Source: Pirellulaceae bacterium (GTDB lineage Bacteria; Planctomycetota; Planctomycetia; Pirellulales; Pirellulaceae). Taken from it: a DNA stretch of 64,000 bases. A program made the position numbers and the translations under genes. The DNA lies in contig JAHBXT010000003.1 of assembly GCA_019636385.1 (NCBI GenBank), forward strand, positions 806,001 through 870,000, written 5' to 3'. The notes under the pieces are model-generated. The model saw only the letters and a program-made list of their open reading frames with translations. It was not told where the DNA came from and did no database searches. Positions 17,331 to 26,264 of this stretch are shown here, piece after piece; the stretch's first letter is position 1; the number at the start of each line of letters is the position of its first letter.

Positions 17331-18622
17331 TGGTTACGCAAGTTGATTTGCTCATTCGCGGAGGCAACGTTGTGGGCTACGGCCCAGCCGACATCGCCAT
17401 AGTGGGCGATCGCATTGTGGAGATCGGTCCAGCGATTGGAGGGCAGGCCGCCGAAACCTTCGACGCCACCGGATGCTTGGTAGCCCCGCCGTTTGTCGAT
17501 GCTCATTTTCACCTGGACGCAGCACTCTCTTACGGTATTCCGGAAATCAATCGTTCGGGGACATTGTTAGAAGGCATAGCGCTGTGGAACAAGCTGAAGC
17601 CAATGCTGACACACGAAGCGGTTACGGGCCGCGCGCTGGCCTATTGTGACCGCGCGGTCGCCAACGGTATTCTGGCGATTCGCAGTCATGTGGATGTGTG
17701 CGACGAGCGCTTGGTGGCAGTTGAGGCGCTGTTAGAAGTTAAGCGACAGGTGGCCAGCTATTTAGATCTGCAACTGGTGGCATTTCCACAAGACGGATTT
17801 TACCGCTGTCCGCAGGCTCGCGAGTTAACGATTCGGGCACTCGACCTGGGAGTGGATGTCGTTGGCGGCATTCCGCACTTTGAAAGGACGATGGGCCTGG
17901 GGCGACAATCCGTGACTGAGCTGTGCGAGCTGGCTGCCGAACGTGGATTGCCAGTCGATATGCACTGTGACGAAACGGATGATCCGCTGTCGCGTCACAT
18001 TGAACAGTTGATCTACGAAACGCAGCGTCTCGGGTTGACTGGCCGAGTCGCCGGATCGCATTTGACGTCGATGCATTCGATGGACAACTATTTTGTGTCC
18101 AAGCTTCTGCCGCTGATGGCCGAGGCGGGTGTAGCTGCCATCGCAAATCCGTTGATTAATATCACACTCCAGGGTAGGCATGACAGCTACCCCAAGCGTC
18201 GTGGTTTGACACGAGTCCCAGAGATGTTGGCTCACGGGGTACGCGTGGGCTATGGGCACGATTGTGTTTTGGACCCTTGGTATCCGTTGGGGGCGGCGGA
18301 CATGTTGGATGTAGCCTCTATGGGGCTACATGTAGCGCACATGACGAGCCCTGATCAGATGCAGCGCACTTTTGATCTGGTGACTAAAGACAACGCTCAG
18401 ATACTTGGACTGGACGATCTAGGGCTGGCACCGGGTAAGCGGGCGAGTTTGGTGGTGTTAGATGCTGCGGATGCTATTGAGGCGATTCGCTTGCGCGCCG
18501 ACCGATTGTTGGTTGTCTCTCGCGGTCACATTGTCGCACGGTGCCACAGGAAAACCACACAGTTGATGCTGCCCGGCAGACCGGCTGAGATTAGCGGTAG
18601 ATTTGTCAGTGGCGGACTGTGA
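17330..18622 (+). CDS. codA: Cytosine deaminase (amidohydrolase family)
   Basis: A 430-residue metal-dependent amidohydrolase that converts cytosine to uracil and ammonia in pyrimidine salvage. It matches Escherichia coli CodA along its length. Metal ligands are present in VDAHFHLD (H59 and H61), MHCDETDD, SHLTSMHS and GHDCVLDPWYPLG. Substrate-side landmarks VAFPQDGF (Gln), DPWYP (Trp) and ANPLINITLQGRHDSYPKRR are also kept. The ATG overlaps the stop of the M29 aminopeptidase gene by one base. Related enzymes can act on isoguanine or creatinine-like rings, so exact substrate is likely but not certain. Confidence 0.88.
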   Translation: MVTQVDLLIRGGNVVGYGPADIAIVGDRIVEIGPAIGGQAAETFDATGCLVAPPFVDAHFHLDAALSYGIPEINRSGTLLEGIALWNKLKPMLTHEAVTGRALAYCDRAVANGILAIRSHVDVCDERLVAVEALLEVKRQVASYLDLQLVAFPQDGFYRCPQARELTIRALDLGVDVVGGIPHFERTMGLGRQSVTELCELAAERGLPVDMHCDETDDPLSRHIEQLIYETQRLGLTGRVAGSHLTSMHSMDNYFVSKLLPLMAEAGVAAIANPLINITLQGRHDSYPKRRGLTRVPEMLAHGVRVGYGHDCVLDPWYPLGAADMLDVASMGLHVAHMTSPDQMQRTFDLVTKDNAQILGLDDLGLAPGKRASLVVLDAADAIEAIRLRADRLLVVSRGHIVARCHRKTTQLMLPGRPAEISGRFVSGGL

Positions 18623-18735
18623 GTGCGAGAATCAGACTTTCGAACATGCTGGCCGACTTCGATCTGAGCGACGCAAATTCAGGATGGGCTGTACAGGAAC
18701 CGCGCACAGCCATTCGCTGACGCAACGGCTGGAAA

Positions 18736-19689
18736 TTAAAACGGTGGATCGAGATCGCGGCGATTGAGCCGCCAGAGTCCGACCAGCAGACAGGTGATAC
18801 CAGCACACAGCAGGAATAGCAATCCGGCCACTAGCCATGATCCGTCCGGCTGAAGCCAGTTGCTGCGCCAATTCTCGCGGTTGGTCTTGGCGGTTAGTAA
18901 AATGAGCTTTTGAGGCTGATAGGCATTGCAATAGGTGAACCAGGCTAAGAACTTCAGGCGATCCGTGGCTTGGCTCAGACCTAGTAGGACGACGTGAAAC
19001 ACATGGATGCCAACCGTCAGGCCGATAGTTCGCCAGCGGAAACTGTCGAAACAACTGATCATGGTTGCCAGTCCAAACACCAGAAAGCCAAACAGAAACA
19101 GATTCAATGTGGCTGGCAAGAATTGAAATGGACTGACGCGCGAGGACAAGACAACCTGCACTGTTTCGGGAGTTGCCTGCGGTAGTCCCAGGGCCCCCAA
19201 CAGCGGCAGATTAACAGGTACTGGGCCAACCGCTTCCGTAACCCACACCGTGTATATACCACAGGTCATACCCAACCAATGTGCCGTAACCATCAGCAAC
19301 AGTCCACCGACTGCCACCAGAATCTGAGTCCTAAGTAATTCCGCGCGGCGAATAGGCTGCGACAACAGCATCTCCATTGTCCCGCGTGACAATTCTCCGC
19401 TGATAATGTCTGATCCGCGAGCAATACTCCAAATGACGACACACAACAAGACGATGGGTTCGTCAAAATTCATGCCAATGCGGCCTTCGTAGCTAGCCAG
19501 CTGATCAAACGGAATTGGGCTGAATCGTTCAAAACGCCGAAAGCGCTGGAGCAACTCCTGCACTTCAGTGAACTCGAACAGTCCTGTTACCCACACGCGA
19601 ATCCACGAAAACGCAAACAATGCCAACACGCACGCGATCAACAACGGTAACGCTTCGCGAATGGATTTTTTCAGCAGCGAACGGTTCAT
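18736..19689 (-). CDS. ABC-2 type transporter permease
   Basis: A 317-residue integral membrane protein with about six hydrophobic segments: LPLLIACVLALFAFSW, PIVLLCVVIWSIARG, VAVGGLLLMVTAHWLGMTC, ATLNLFLFGFLVFGLA, IGLTVGIHVFHVVLLGL and LVAGLLFLLCAGITCLLV. The ISGELSRGTMEMLLSQPIRR loop after the second segment is the hallmark of ABC-2 permeases. Its start overlaps the end of the ATP-binding gene by four bases, so the two form one transporter. The substrate is unknown. Confidence 0.85.
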   Translation of the reverse strand: MNRSLLKKSIREALPLLIACVLALFAFSWIRVWVTGLFEFTEVQELLQRFRRFERFSPIPFDQLASYEGRIGMNFDEPIVLLCVVIWSIARGSDIISGELSRGTMEMLLSQPIRRAELLRTQILVAVGGLLLMVTAHWLGMTCGIYTVWVTEAVGPVPVNLPLLGALGLPQATPETVQVVLSSRVSPFQFLPATLNLFLFGFLVFGLATMISCFDSFRWRTIGLTVGIHVFHVVLLGLSQATDRLKFLAWFTYCNAYQPQKLILLTAKTNRENWRSNWLQPDGSWLVAGLLFLLCAGITCLLVGLWRLNRRDLDPPF

Positions 19690-20570
19690 ACGGATTCCTC
19701 CCCGGCCGCTAGCTCGTACACAGATCGAAGACCAATCGGTTCAACACGCAAATCATCAACTTGCTGGTGCGAAAGCCAATTGAGCAGCGCCACGAGCGAG
19801 CCCTGCGTTTTAACTTCAAAGCGACAGTTGCCGGCAGTCTGGCTATTCCAAGTAATCTCGTAATCCGCTGGGATATCATGCACTACGGCTGGCAGAATTC
19901 CGGTTACGCGATAATGGCGACGCAGCGACTGTATGTTCGTTACTTGAGCCAATCGACCTTTTGACAGCACAGCCACTCGATCGGCAACCTCGTCCACTTC
20001 ACTGAAAACGTGATTAGAGAAAACTACGCACCTGCCCGCCTGCCGAGCTTCGAGGACCAGCTTGATTACCTCGCCCCGCGCCGTAGGATCCAAATTGGCA
20101 GTGGGCTCGTCTAGAATAATCAACTGCGCATCGATGCCGAACACAACCGCCAGCGCCAGCTTTTGGCGCATCCCGGTACTCATCAACCCAACGCGCCGCG
20201 ATAGGTCCAGGTCCAGTCGCTCGGCAACTTGTTGGCTTCGCTCAAGAGACGCGCGGGGATGTAGACCCGACCAAATCCGCAGCGCGTTTTTGCCGGAGAA
20301 AGCCGGGGGTAGTCGAGCATCGCCGGGCAAGTAAGCCAGCGCTTCGCGCACAGCGGTCGTGTTGGAACTAACGTCATGATTCAGCACAAACGCGCGGCCG
20401 GAGGTAGGCTTTTGCAGTCCAACCAACATCCGCAGGAGCGTTGTCTTACCAGCGCCATTGGGACCAAGCAGTCCCAGCACTTCGCCACCGCTGGCATCCA
20501 GCGTGCAATCACGTAAGCCAACAAGTTTGCCGTAGACTTTAGTGAGCTTCTCGGTGCGCAAGATCGTCAT
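19686..20570 (-). CDS. ABC transporter ATP-binding protein
   Basis: A 294-residue ATPase that powers the permease encoded just downstream. Walker A GPNGAGKTT (about residues 36-44), the signature region STGMRQ (131-136, a variant of LSGGQ), Walker B LIILDEPTANLD and the H-loop FSNHVF are all present. A C-terminal regulatory extension of about 80 residues follows, as in CcmA/DrrA-type transporters. The frame is open to 20603, but the ATG at 20570 gives the usual MTILRTEKLTKVYG opening and is preferred. Confidence 0.9.
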   Translation of the reverse strand: MTILRTEKLTKVYGKLVGLRDCTLDASGGEVLGLLGPNGAGKTTLLRMLVGLQKPTSGRAFVLNHDVSSNTTAVREALAYLPGDARLPPAFSGKNALRIWSGLHPRASLERSQQVAERLDLDLSRRVGLMSTGMRQKLALAVVFGIDAQLIILDEPTANLDPTARGEVIKLVLEARQAGRCVVFSNHVFSEVDEVADRVAVLSKGRLAQVTNIQSLRRHYRVTGILPAVVHDIPADYEITWNSQTAGNCRFEVKTQGSLVALLNWLSHQQVDDLRVEPIGLRSVYELAAGEESV

Positions 20571-20831
20571 CAGCAGCAGATTTTCCGTTCTGGCAGTGTG
20601 CAAAGATGCTTAGTGTCAGAAGCGACCTTGTTCTTAACACATCCGGCTATGCAGGCATTTGCAATCCGAGGTTTGTATCCGCAGAGCGCGAACTCTGCCA
20701 GATAGCTCTGGATTTAACCTGGCCCGAGTACAAATTTTAGCCTTGTAAGCGCTTCAGGCTAGGCATGTTCAGACATTCGGATGCGGCATTTTCACCACGC
20801 CTGTGCCGCCTTGGAAACTCTAAGTGCTGGC

Positions 20832-21932
20832 TTACCAATCTAGCAATGGATTTCCCGCGACTTGGAGCGGCAAATCCACTGCGCCGCCTTGTCGATGAGA
20901 TTCAAAAGCAGCCATGATCATTTGGATGGTATTGCGAGCTTCATACATGCTGCACTTGGGCTGGCGATCTTCTTGAATGGCCTGCACCAAATCTTCTATC
21001 ACAACCGGATGCGCGCCGTCGTAGCCTGTACTTGTTAGTGTCTCAGGTTGGTCCAGACCACTCGAGCTGATTGTTCGCCAATGGGCTTGGCTGTTGGCAG
21101 TGCTCCACGTTGGGTCTTCCAGCAAATAGGCTGGGACGCCATAGCCTGAAGCAATTTGTATCACGCCTTTTGTTCCCACAATTCGCAGACCAAATCGACT
21201 CGGCGATCCACCGGCATTCTTGCGAGAACTCCAAAAACCGAGGACTGTGCCCGCAAATTCGTACATGGCGACGAGTTGCGTACCGGCGAGCGGACCGAGC
21301 CCTTCGTTACCTTCGTGAACTGACCGGGCGGTTACGAGCTGATCGTCATCCCATAAGGTGGCATGACAACGAATGGGAGCACCCGCGATAGCGTGCATCG
21401 AGTCCAGGACGTGAGAACCCAGTACCCAGAAGTCCTCACCGCCACCACGTGCGTCTTCTTTACCGCGCCCATGCAATTCGAGCACATCGCCAATCGCTCC
21501 TTCGGCAATTAACTTCTTGACAACCGCCAATTGGGGAGAGTACCGGCTAATGTGAGCCACTGCCAACTTAACATGTCGCATCTCACAGGCCTGAATGATC
21601 TCATCAGCCTGGTTCAAATTCTGACAAAACGGCTTTTCCATGTACATGTGGCAGCCGTGTTCGGCGCAGGCCAGGGCGATGGCGTGGTGCTGGTCTGCCC
21701 ACCGAGGAGCCACGGCAACAATTCGTGGACGTTCCCGTTCCAGCATCTGCCGGTAGTCGTCGTAGCCACGCCGCGCTCCCGTGCGCTGAACCGCTTTGCC
21801 TAAGCCTTCAGGGACCGGGTCGGCCACTGCGACAACCTGAAAGTTTGGCAGTTGTTGCCAACAGGTATCCAGCCCGTGGCCGTAGTCCCCTCGCCCCGTG
21901 TGACCGATGATTGCCACTGAATACTGCGACAC
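20832..21932 (-). CDS. Gfo/Idh/MocA family oxidoreductase
   Basis: A 366-residue NAD(P)-dependent dehydrogenase. The N-terminal Rossmann fold shows VAIIGHTGRGDYGHG, followed by MYMEKPFCQNLNQADEII, the EKP motif of the family. The C-terminal half is the alpha/beta substrate domain (GDVLELHGRGKEDARGGGED). The GTG at 21932 is preferred as start because an AGGAG lies five bases upstream; the frame itself is open to 22004. There is no signal peptide, so it is cytoplasmic. It lies just downstream of a second, Tat-exported family member on the same strand. Sugar or inositol derivatives are the usual substrates; the specific one is unknown. Confidence 0.88.
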   Translation of the reverse strand: MSQYSVAIIGHTGRGDYGHGLDTCWQQLPNFQVVAVADPVPEGLGKAVQRTGARRGYDDYRQMLERERPRIVAVAPRWADQHHAIALACAEHGCHMYMEKPFCQNLNQADEIIQACEMRHVKLAVAHISRYSPQLAVVKKLIAEGAIGDVLELHGRGKEDARGGGEDFWVLGSHVLDSMHAIAGAPIRCHATLWDDDQLVTARSVHEGNEGLGPLAGTQLVAMYEFAGTVLGFWSSRKNAGGSPSRFGLRIVGTKGVIQIASGYGVPAYLLEDPTWSTANSQAHWRTISSSGLDQPETLTSTGYDGAHPVVIEDLVQAIQEDRQPKCSMYEARNTIQMIMAAFESHRQGGAVDLPLQVAGNPLLDW

Positions 21933-21979
21933 GACAACTCCTGTAAATTGAGGTATTCGATTGCGCCCGACGTGCCAAT

Positions 21980-23326
21980 TCACACAGATCGGGGACTGGC
22001 CCAATGCCCAGACCGATATTCGCGATGCATCAAACCACTAGCTGGCGGGTCGTCGACAATGGTATGTTGCAACGGATCGTAGCGAATCACACGACCGATG
22101 CGCGCTGCAATATTGCTCAAGTGTACAATGCCGGCTGATAGTCGCCCTGCAGCGATGTCTGCGTTGCAAGTCGTTGAATCATCGCGAATCGCTTGTAAAA
22201 AATTGTCGTAATGGTCGGACAGTTCGGGCCGCCCCTCACGTTGGGCTCGTAGCTCATTGCGTGGACCATACAGCTTCCAACCCACGTTATGGCCGATGAC
22301 CACATAGCCATCCGTACCATAGAAGGCAGCCCCGTTTTCGTAGCCTTCTTGCACGTAGGGACTCCAAATCCGCTGTTCGAAAATCAATTGTCGCGTACCA
22401 CGAGGTGCTTGCGCATCTTGAAATTCCACTACCGAGTATTGCGTATCAGGAAACTGCTGGTCATCGTCGAAGAAACACTTGTTACCGATGCAGGTCACGC
22501 TGCTGGGAAAGTGGCTCACGCCCAGTCCCCACACGGCAACGTCGATATCATGCACCCCATCATTGCCTATATCACCGCAGCCGAAGTCGTACCACCAGCG
22601 CCACGTTCCATGCAATAGATTTGCGCGGTACGGTACAGGTTGTGCTGGGCCAAGCCACAAGTCGTAGTCTAAGTCTGGCGGTGGATCGGCAGATTGAAGT
22701 CGTCCAATCGATCCACGTCGTTGACTGTTCCAGGCTTTGGCAACCAGCACTTGACCGATTTCGCCGTGATGCACACGACGAATTGCCTCGCGAACGCAGT
22801 CTGAACTGCGGCTCTGCGTACCGACTTGCAACTGCTTTCCCGAACGAGCAACAGCTTGCTCCAGCAACTGCCCTTCGTGCAAATTGTGGCAACAGGGCTT
22901 CTCCACGTACACATGTTTGCCGGCTTGAAGTGCTAGTATGGCTGCAGGCGCGTGCCAGTGATCTGGTGTGGCGATCCATACCGCTTCGATTTTGCGATCG
23001 TCCAGCACCCGCCGCATATCGGATGTCACTTGAACGTCGTGACCGGACAACTCACGTGTCAACGCGGCGGCGGCTTGTAGACGACTGTTGTCAACATCAC
23101 ACACCCAGGCTATGTCAACATCGGACCGCCGAGCCAATTGACGCAAATGATTCATCCCCATACCGCCCGCACCAATCAGAGCTATCGGCAGACGCTGCTG
23201 AGAGTCTGCAGCTATCAGCGTCGTAACGCCGCCGAGTGCAGCGCCGACCCCGGCAGCGTTGCGCAAGAACTCCCGGCGTCTCGGTGGCTTCGCGGACACG
23301 CTGGATGTTGGTAACTGCTGAGACAT
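21980..23326 (-). CDS. Gfo/Idh/MocA family oxidoreductase with Tat signal
   Basis: A 448-residue oxidoreductase starting with a twin-arginine signal (RRREFLRNAAGVGAALGG), so it is folded with its nucleotide in the cytoplasm and exported. The Rossmann motif IALIGAGGMGMNHL is followed by VYVEKPCCHNLHEG, the EKP motif, and by the C-terminal domain with DYDLWLGPAQ and GTWRWWYDFGCGDIGNDGVH, characteristic of planctomycete secreted members. Such paralogues are very numerous in Planctomycetes and are linked to sugar catabolism. It is followed after 47 bases by a cytoplasmic family member, suggesting paired function. Confidence 0.9.
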   Translation of the reverse strand: MSQQLPTSSVSAKPPRRREFLRNAAGVGAALGGVTTLIAADSQQRLPIALIGAGGMGMNHLRQLARRSDVDIAWVCDVDNSRLQAAAALTRELSGHDVQVTSDMRRVLDDRKIEAVWIATPDHWHAPAAILALQAGKHVYVEKPCCHNLHEGQLLEQAVARSGKQLQVGTQSRSSDCVREAIRRVHHGEIGQVLVAKAWNSQRRGSIGRLQSADPPPDLDYDLWLGPAQPVPYRANLLHGTWRWWYDFGCGDIGNDGVHDIDVAVWGLGVSHFPSSVTCIGNKCFFDDDQQFPDTQYSVVEFQDAQAPRGTRQLIFEQRIWSPYVQEGYENGAAFYGTDGYVVIGHNVGWKLYGPRNELRAQREGRPELSDHYDNFLQAIRDDSTTCNADIAAGRLSAGIVHLSNIAARIGRVIRYDPLQHTIVDDPPASGLMHREYRSGHWASPRSV

Positions 23327-23485
23327 GTCGGTTCTCCTAGCGCGGATGTGTTGTCAGGGCTAATGCCTTGCTATGATACAGCATATGAGAGCAGATCCGG
23401 TGTTGGCTCTGGAACAATAAGACAAAATCGACGCTGGAGCCTAATAATTCGCTGAGAATACATCCGTTTCAGGTGCCCCTGTCTG

Positions 23486-24304
23486 CTACCCACCTTGATT
23501 TCGCCGCATTTCGCTTTGGAATCTGCGGCGCATGAGATGATCGTAGCAGGCTGGTGCAAACCGAGTCATAAAATAGGATAATTTGCCAAGGGGCGACAAC
23601 ACGATCTGTCGGCGATTGCGGACGCACGCGTGATAGATCGACTGGGCAACGTAATCGGCTGACAGCACGCCACCGGTTGTTGAACGCGCAAAGTCGATTC
23701 GCGAACCATCCCCTTTGAGTCCACGCGATGCGAATTCGGTTTCCACAAATGATGGACAGACCAACGTCACGCGCACTCCCAAGTCTGAGAGTTCACCACG
23801 CAATGTTTCGAAAAAACCGTGCACAGCATATTTGCTGGCACAATAGCCGGTACGGCCAAGCAGCGGTGCAAACCCCGCGATACTGCTCAACACTACAATG
23901 TGTCCCCGACTGGCCAGCAGCGGCTCAATGGCTGCTTGGGTTAAGGTGACGGCACCAAAAAAATTGACTTCCATGACACGGCGGTAGACTGCCAGTTGCG
24001 TCTGCAGGAACGAGCTGACCTGAGTAATACCCGCGCAATGGATCAACACATCTAAGCTTCCATGCCACTGAAGAACTTCAGAAACCAATCGCTGGCAGGC
24101 CTCTAGGCACGTAACGTCAGTCTTAAAATCGCGACAGTCGATTCCAGTTTGGCGCAGCCTTTTGGAATGAGTATCCACATCGGCTGCATTGATGTCAGCC
24201 AGCGCGATATGCGCGCCGGCTCTACCGAATCTCTCAGCCACTGCTAAACCAATGCCACCCGCGCCACCAGAGATCAAGACTATTTTTCCGGCGTACTTAC
24301 TCAT
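23486..24304 (-). CDS. Short-chain dehydrogenase/reductase (SDR)
   Basis: A 272-residue classical SDR. The cofactor motif SGGAGGIGLA is near residue 12, IHCAGIT is the NNAG-equivalent, and the catalytic Ser (VVLSSIAG) and YCASK (Tyr and Lys) are in place. The C-terminal part (YFMTRFAPACYDHLMRRRFQ) is basic and amphipathic, as in membrane-associated SDRs acting on lipids or sterols. The ATG at 24304 overlaps the stop of the upstream NAD-epimerase gene (ATGA), so the pair is translationally coupled. Substrate is not determined. Confidence 0.85.
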   Translation of the reverse strand: MSKYAGKIVLISGGAGGIGLAVAERFGRAGAHIALADINAADVDTHSKRLRQTGIDCRDFKTDVTCLEACQRLVSEVLQWHGSLDVLIHCAGITQVSSFLQTQLAVYRRVMEVNFFGAVTLTQAAIEPLLASRGHIVVLSSIAGFAPLLGRTGYCASKYAVHGFFETLRGELSDLGVRVTLVCPSFVETEFASRGLKGDGSRIDFARSTTGGVLSADYVAQSIYHACVRNRRQIVLSPLGKLSYFMTRFAPACYDHLMRRRFQSEMRRNQGG

Positions 24305-25272
24305 GAGTGATTGGACCTGCACTGGAGATAGTAACGGAATACCTGTTCCGTAGTCATCTGCGGAACATAGCCGAACTCTCGCTTCAATTTCTCATTGGAG
24401 AGCACTGGCCGGTAACGCAAGAAATCAACCTGCTCGGGACCGAAGTGTGTTAGCCCAAGAGCACGTAGGCTCCACAGAATCGCACCGAGTGTTCGCGGTG
24501 ATAACTCGATTAGAGCTTTATTCTGAATGGCGGCCATCTGGCGCATCGTCAGCACACCATCTGCGGCCAAGTTGAAGATACCAGTGGCCCAGCGCTGTAT
24601 GCCCAGCGCAATACACTGTGCGACGTCTTGATCCCAAATTAGTACAAACGGCACATCACTGCCCTTGATGCTCAGTAGACGGCGACGGTCAAAGAGTCGC
24701 GTAATGGCGTTGTGGGTGAACTGACCAAGAATCGTTCCAGGCCGAAAGATCAACTGTCGAAGCTGGCTGTCCGAACGTCGGTATTTGGCCAGCAGCTCCT
24801 CGACTTGACGCTTGTGGTCCGCGTAGGCGAAAGATGGATTACCACGCAGCGGGCAGTCTTCGGTCAAGGGCATTGGATTATCGGCGTAATACCCGTAAGC
24901 GGCACCGCTGGAGGTGACGACCAACTGCTTCACGTTTGCTCTGAGGCAGGCTTCGATTACGTTTCGCGTTCCTAAAACGTCAACCGAGTATTCGAATGGT
25001 CGCTGTTTCGGGCCTCCTGGATGGACAATGGATGCCAGGTGCACCACCGTATCGACTTGTTCTTGCCGCAAGAGATTCGCCAGTTCCACATCGCGCACGT
25101 CGATCTGGCGGTAGCTGGCGGCTTCCAGTCGCTGTGGTTGGCTAGGACACCGTATATCGGCACACACGACATGCGAGAACAGTTCGCGTTGCTGCAAAAG
25201 TCGGCTGGCGACTTCACGACCGAGATAGCCTGCGCCGCCCGTGACCAGGACTCGACGTGTCTGTGGACTCAT
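24301..25272 (-). CDS. NAD-dependent epimerase/dehydratase family protein
   Basis: A 323-residue extended SDR. The motif VTGGAGYLG opens the Rossmann fold, DVRDVELANLL is the acidic cofactor loop, VVTSSGAAYGYY carries the catalytic Ser, and YADHK is the YxxxK pair. The family includes UDP-sugar epimerases and 3-beta-hydroxysteroid dehydrogenases. The start at 25272 overlaps the stop of the transporter gene upstream (ATGA), and its own stop overlaps the SDR start, so three genes form one translational unit. The frame is open to 25350, but that extension has no family match. Confidence 0.83.
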   Translation of the reverse strand: MSPQTRRVLVTGGAGYLGREVASRLLQQRELFSHVVCADIRCPSQPQRLEAASYRQIDVRDVELANLLRQEQVDTVVHLASIVHPGGPKQRPFEYSVDVLGTRNVIEACLRANVKQLVVTSSGAAYGYYADNPMPLTEDCPLRGNPSFAYADHKRQVEELLAKYRRSDSQLRQLIFRPGTILGQFTHNAITRLFDRRRLLSIKGSDVPFVLIWDQDVAQCIALGIQRWATGIFNLAADGVLTMRQMAAIQNKALIELSPRTLGAILWSLRALGLTHFGPEQVDFLRYRPVLSNEKLKREFGYVPQMTTEQVFRYYLQCRSNHS

Positions 25273-26174
25273 GGAATTGCATTGGCCGGTCGACGCGACC
25301 AGAAGAGTGCTAGCGGCAAGCCCGTCAAGATATGCCAGATGCCCCACCACCCGGCAATCAGTGCCATGCCCCCCAGGCCACTGAAAAACGTAAAAATGAG
25401 AGACAACCCCAGAGCTGAATTCTGAATTCCTACTTCGAGTGCTAAGGCCCGACGATCTTGCTCAGGCAAGCCAACGGCTGTGCCGCTGAAATACCCAAGA
25501 CCCAACGCCAACGCATTTTGCACAGCCACAGCCAGGGCTATCCAGCCAATCCATTGCCAAAACAGATGGAAGTTGCGCGAAAACACGAAGCCTACAAAAC
25601 AAACGAAGAATAAGATGGAAAAAATCTTTAGCGGACGATGTAATCGATTGGCCAATTCCGGCAGCGCTCTTGCGCACAGCATCCCGGCGACCAAGGGCAA
25701 TCCTAGGATGACGGCAATCGTCCCCAACAGATCGATCGGCTCCAACCGAACTTGCTGCAAGATGGCCGCCGTATCGCCTCGCAGACCGCCCCAAAAAGCC
25801 AGATTCAGGGGAGTCATGACAATGGCCAGGGCTGTTGATACCGCCGTCATCGTAACCGACAGCACGGTCGTTCCACCCGCCAAGTGAGTCAGGAAATTCG
25901 ACAGATTGCCGCCGGGGCAGGCTGCAACCAAAATCATCCCTAGCGCCAAGCTGGGTGAGACCTGGAGTGCAAAAGTCAACAGAAAGCTCATAGCAGGCAG
26001 CAAAACGAATTGGGCCAACAACCCGACAAACGGTGCCAACGGAGCCTCTGCAATGCGCCGAAAATCAGCAGGCCGCATATCGAGCGCGACTCCGAACATG
26101 ATGAGCGCGATAACGCCGTTGAGCAGTCCTAAGCCACCGCTGTCAAATTGCAATTGAGCGTCATCGATGGACAT
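25269..26174 (-). CDS. Bile acid:sodium symporter (BASS/SBF) family transporter
   Basis: A 301-residue membrane protein with nine or ten hydrophobic segments. Family motifs are visible: GVALDMRPADFRRI after the first helix, VAACPGGNLSNFLTHLAGG (the Na+-site crossover with its PGG), and the matching late segment EVGIQNSALGLSLI. BASS proteins take up bile acids, pyruvate or other organic anions with sodium. It lies 90 bases downstream of the TPP-enzyme gene and overlaps the epimerase gene by four bases, suggesting that it imports the substrate of this gene set. Confidence 0.85.
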   Translation of the reverse strand: MSIDDAQLQFDSGGLGLLNGVIALIMFGVALDMRPADFRRIAEAPLAPFVGLLAQFVLLPAMSFLLTFALQVSPSLALGMILVAACPGGNLSNFLTHLAGGTTVLSVTMTAVSTALAIVMTPLNLAFWGGLRGDTAAILQQVRLEPIDLLGTIAVILGLPLVAGMLCARALPELANRLHRPLKIFSILFFVCFVGFVFSRNFHLFWQWIGWIALAVAVQNALALGLGYFSGTAVGLPEQDRRALALEVGIQNSALGLSLIFTFFSGLGGMALIAGWWGIWHILTGLPLALFWSRRPANAIP

Positions 26175-26264
26175 GCTGAAACACCTAGCCGTAATGGCTC
26201 AAACAACACTGTTGCCATAGTAGGCTGGCGTGCACTTGAAACGACGCAATTTGAGAGCACGGTA

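Noticed and set aside
22405..23226. A 273-codon plus-strand open frame
   Set aside because: It lies antisense to the Tat-signal Gfo/Idh/MocA gene, is Arg/His-rich and has no family character. It is a shadow of the real gene.
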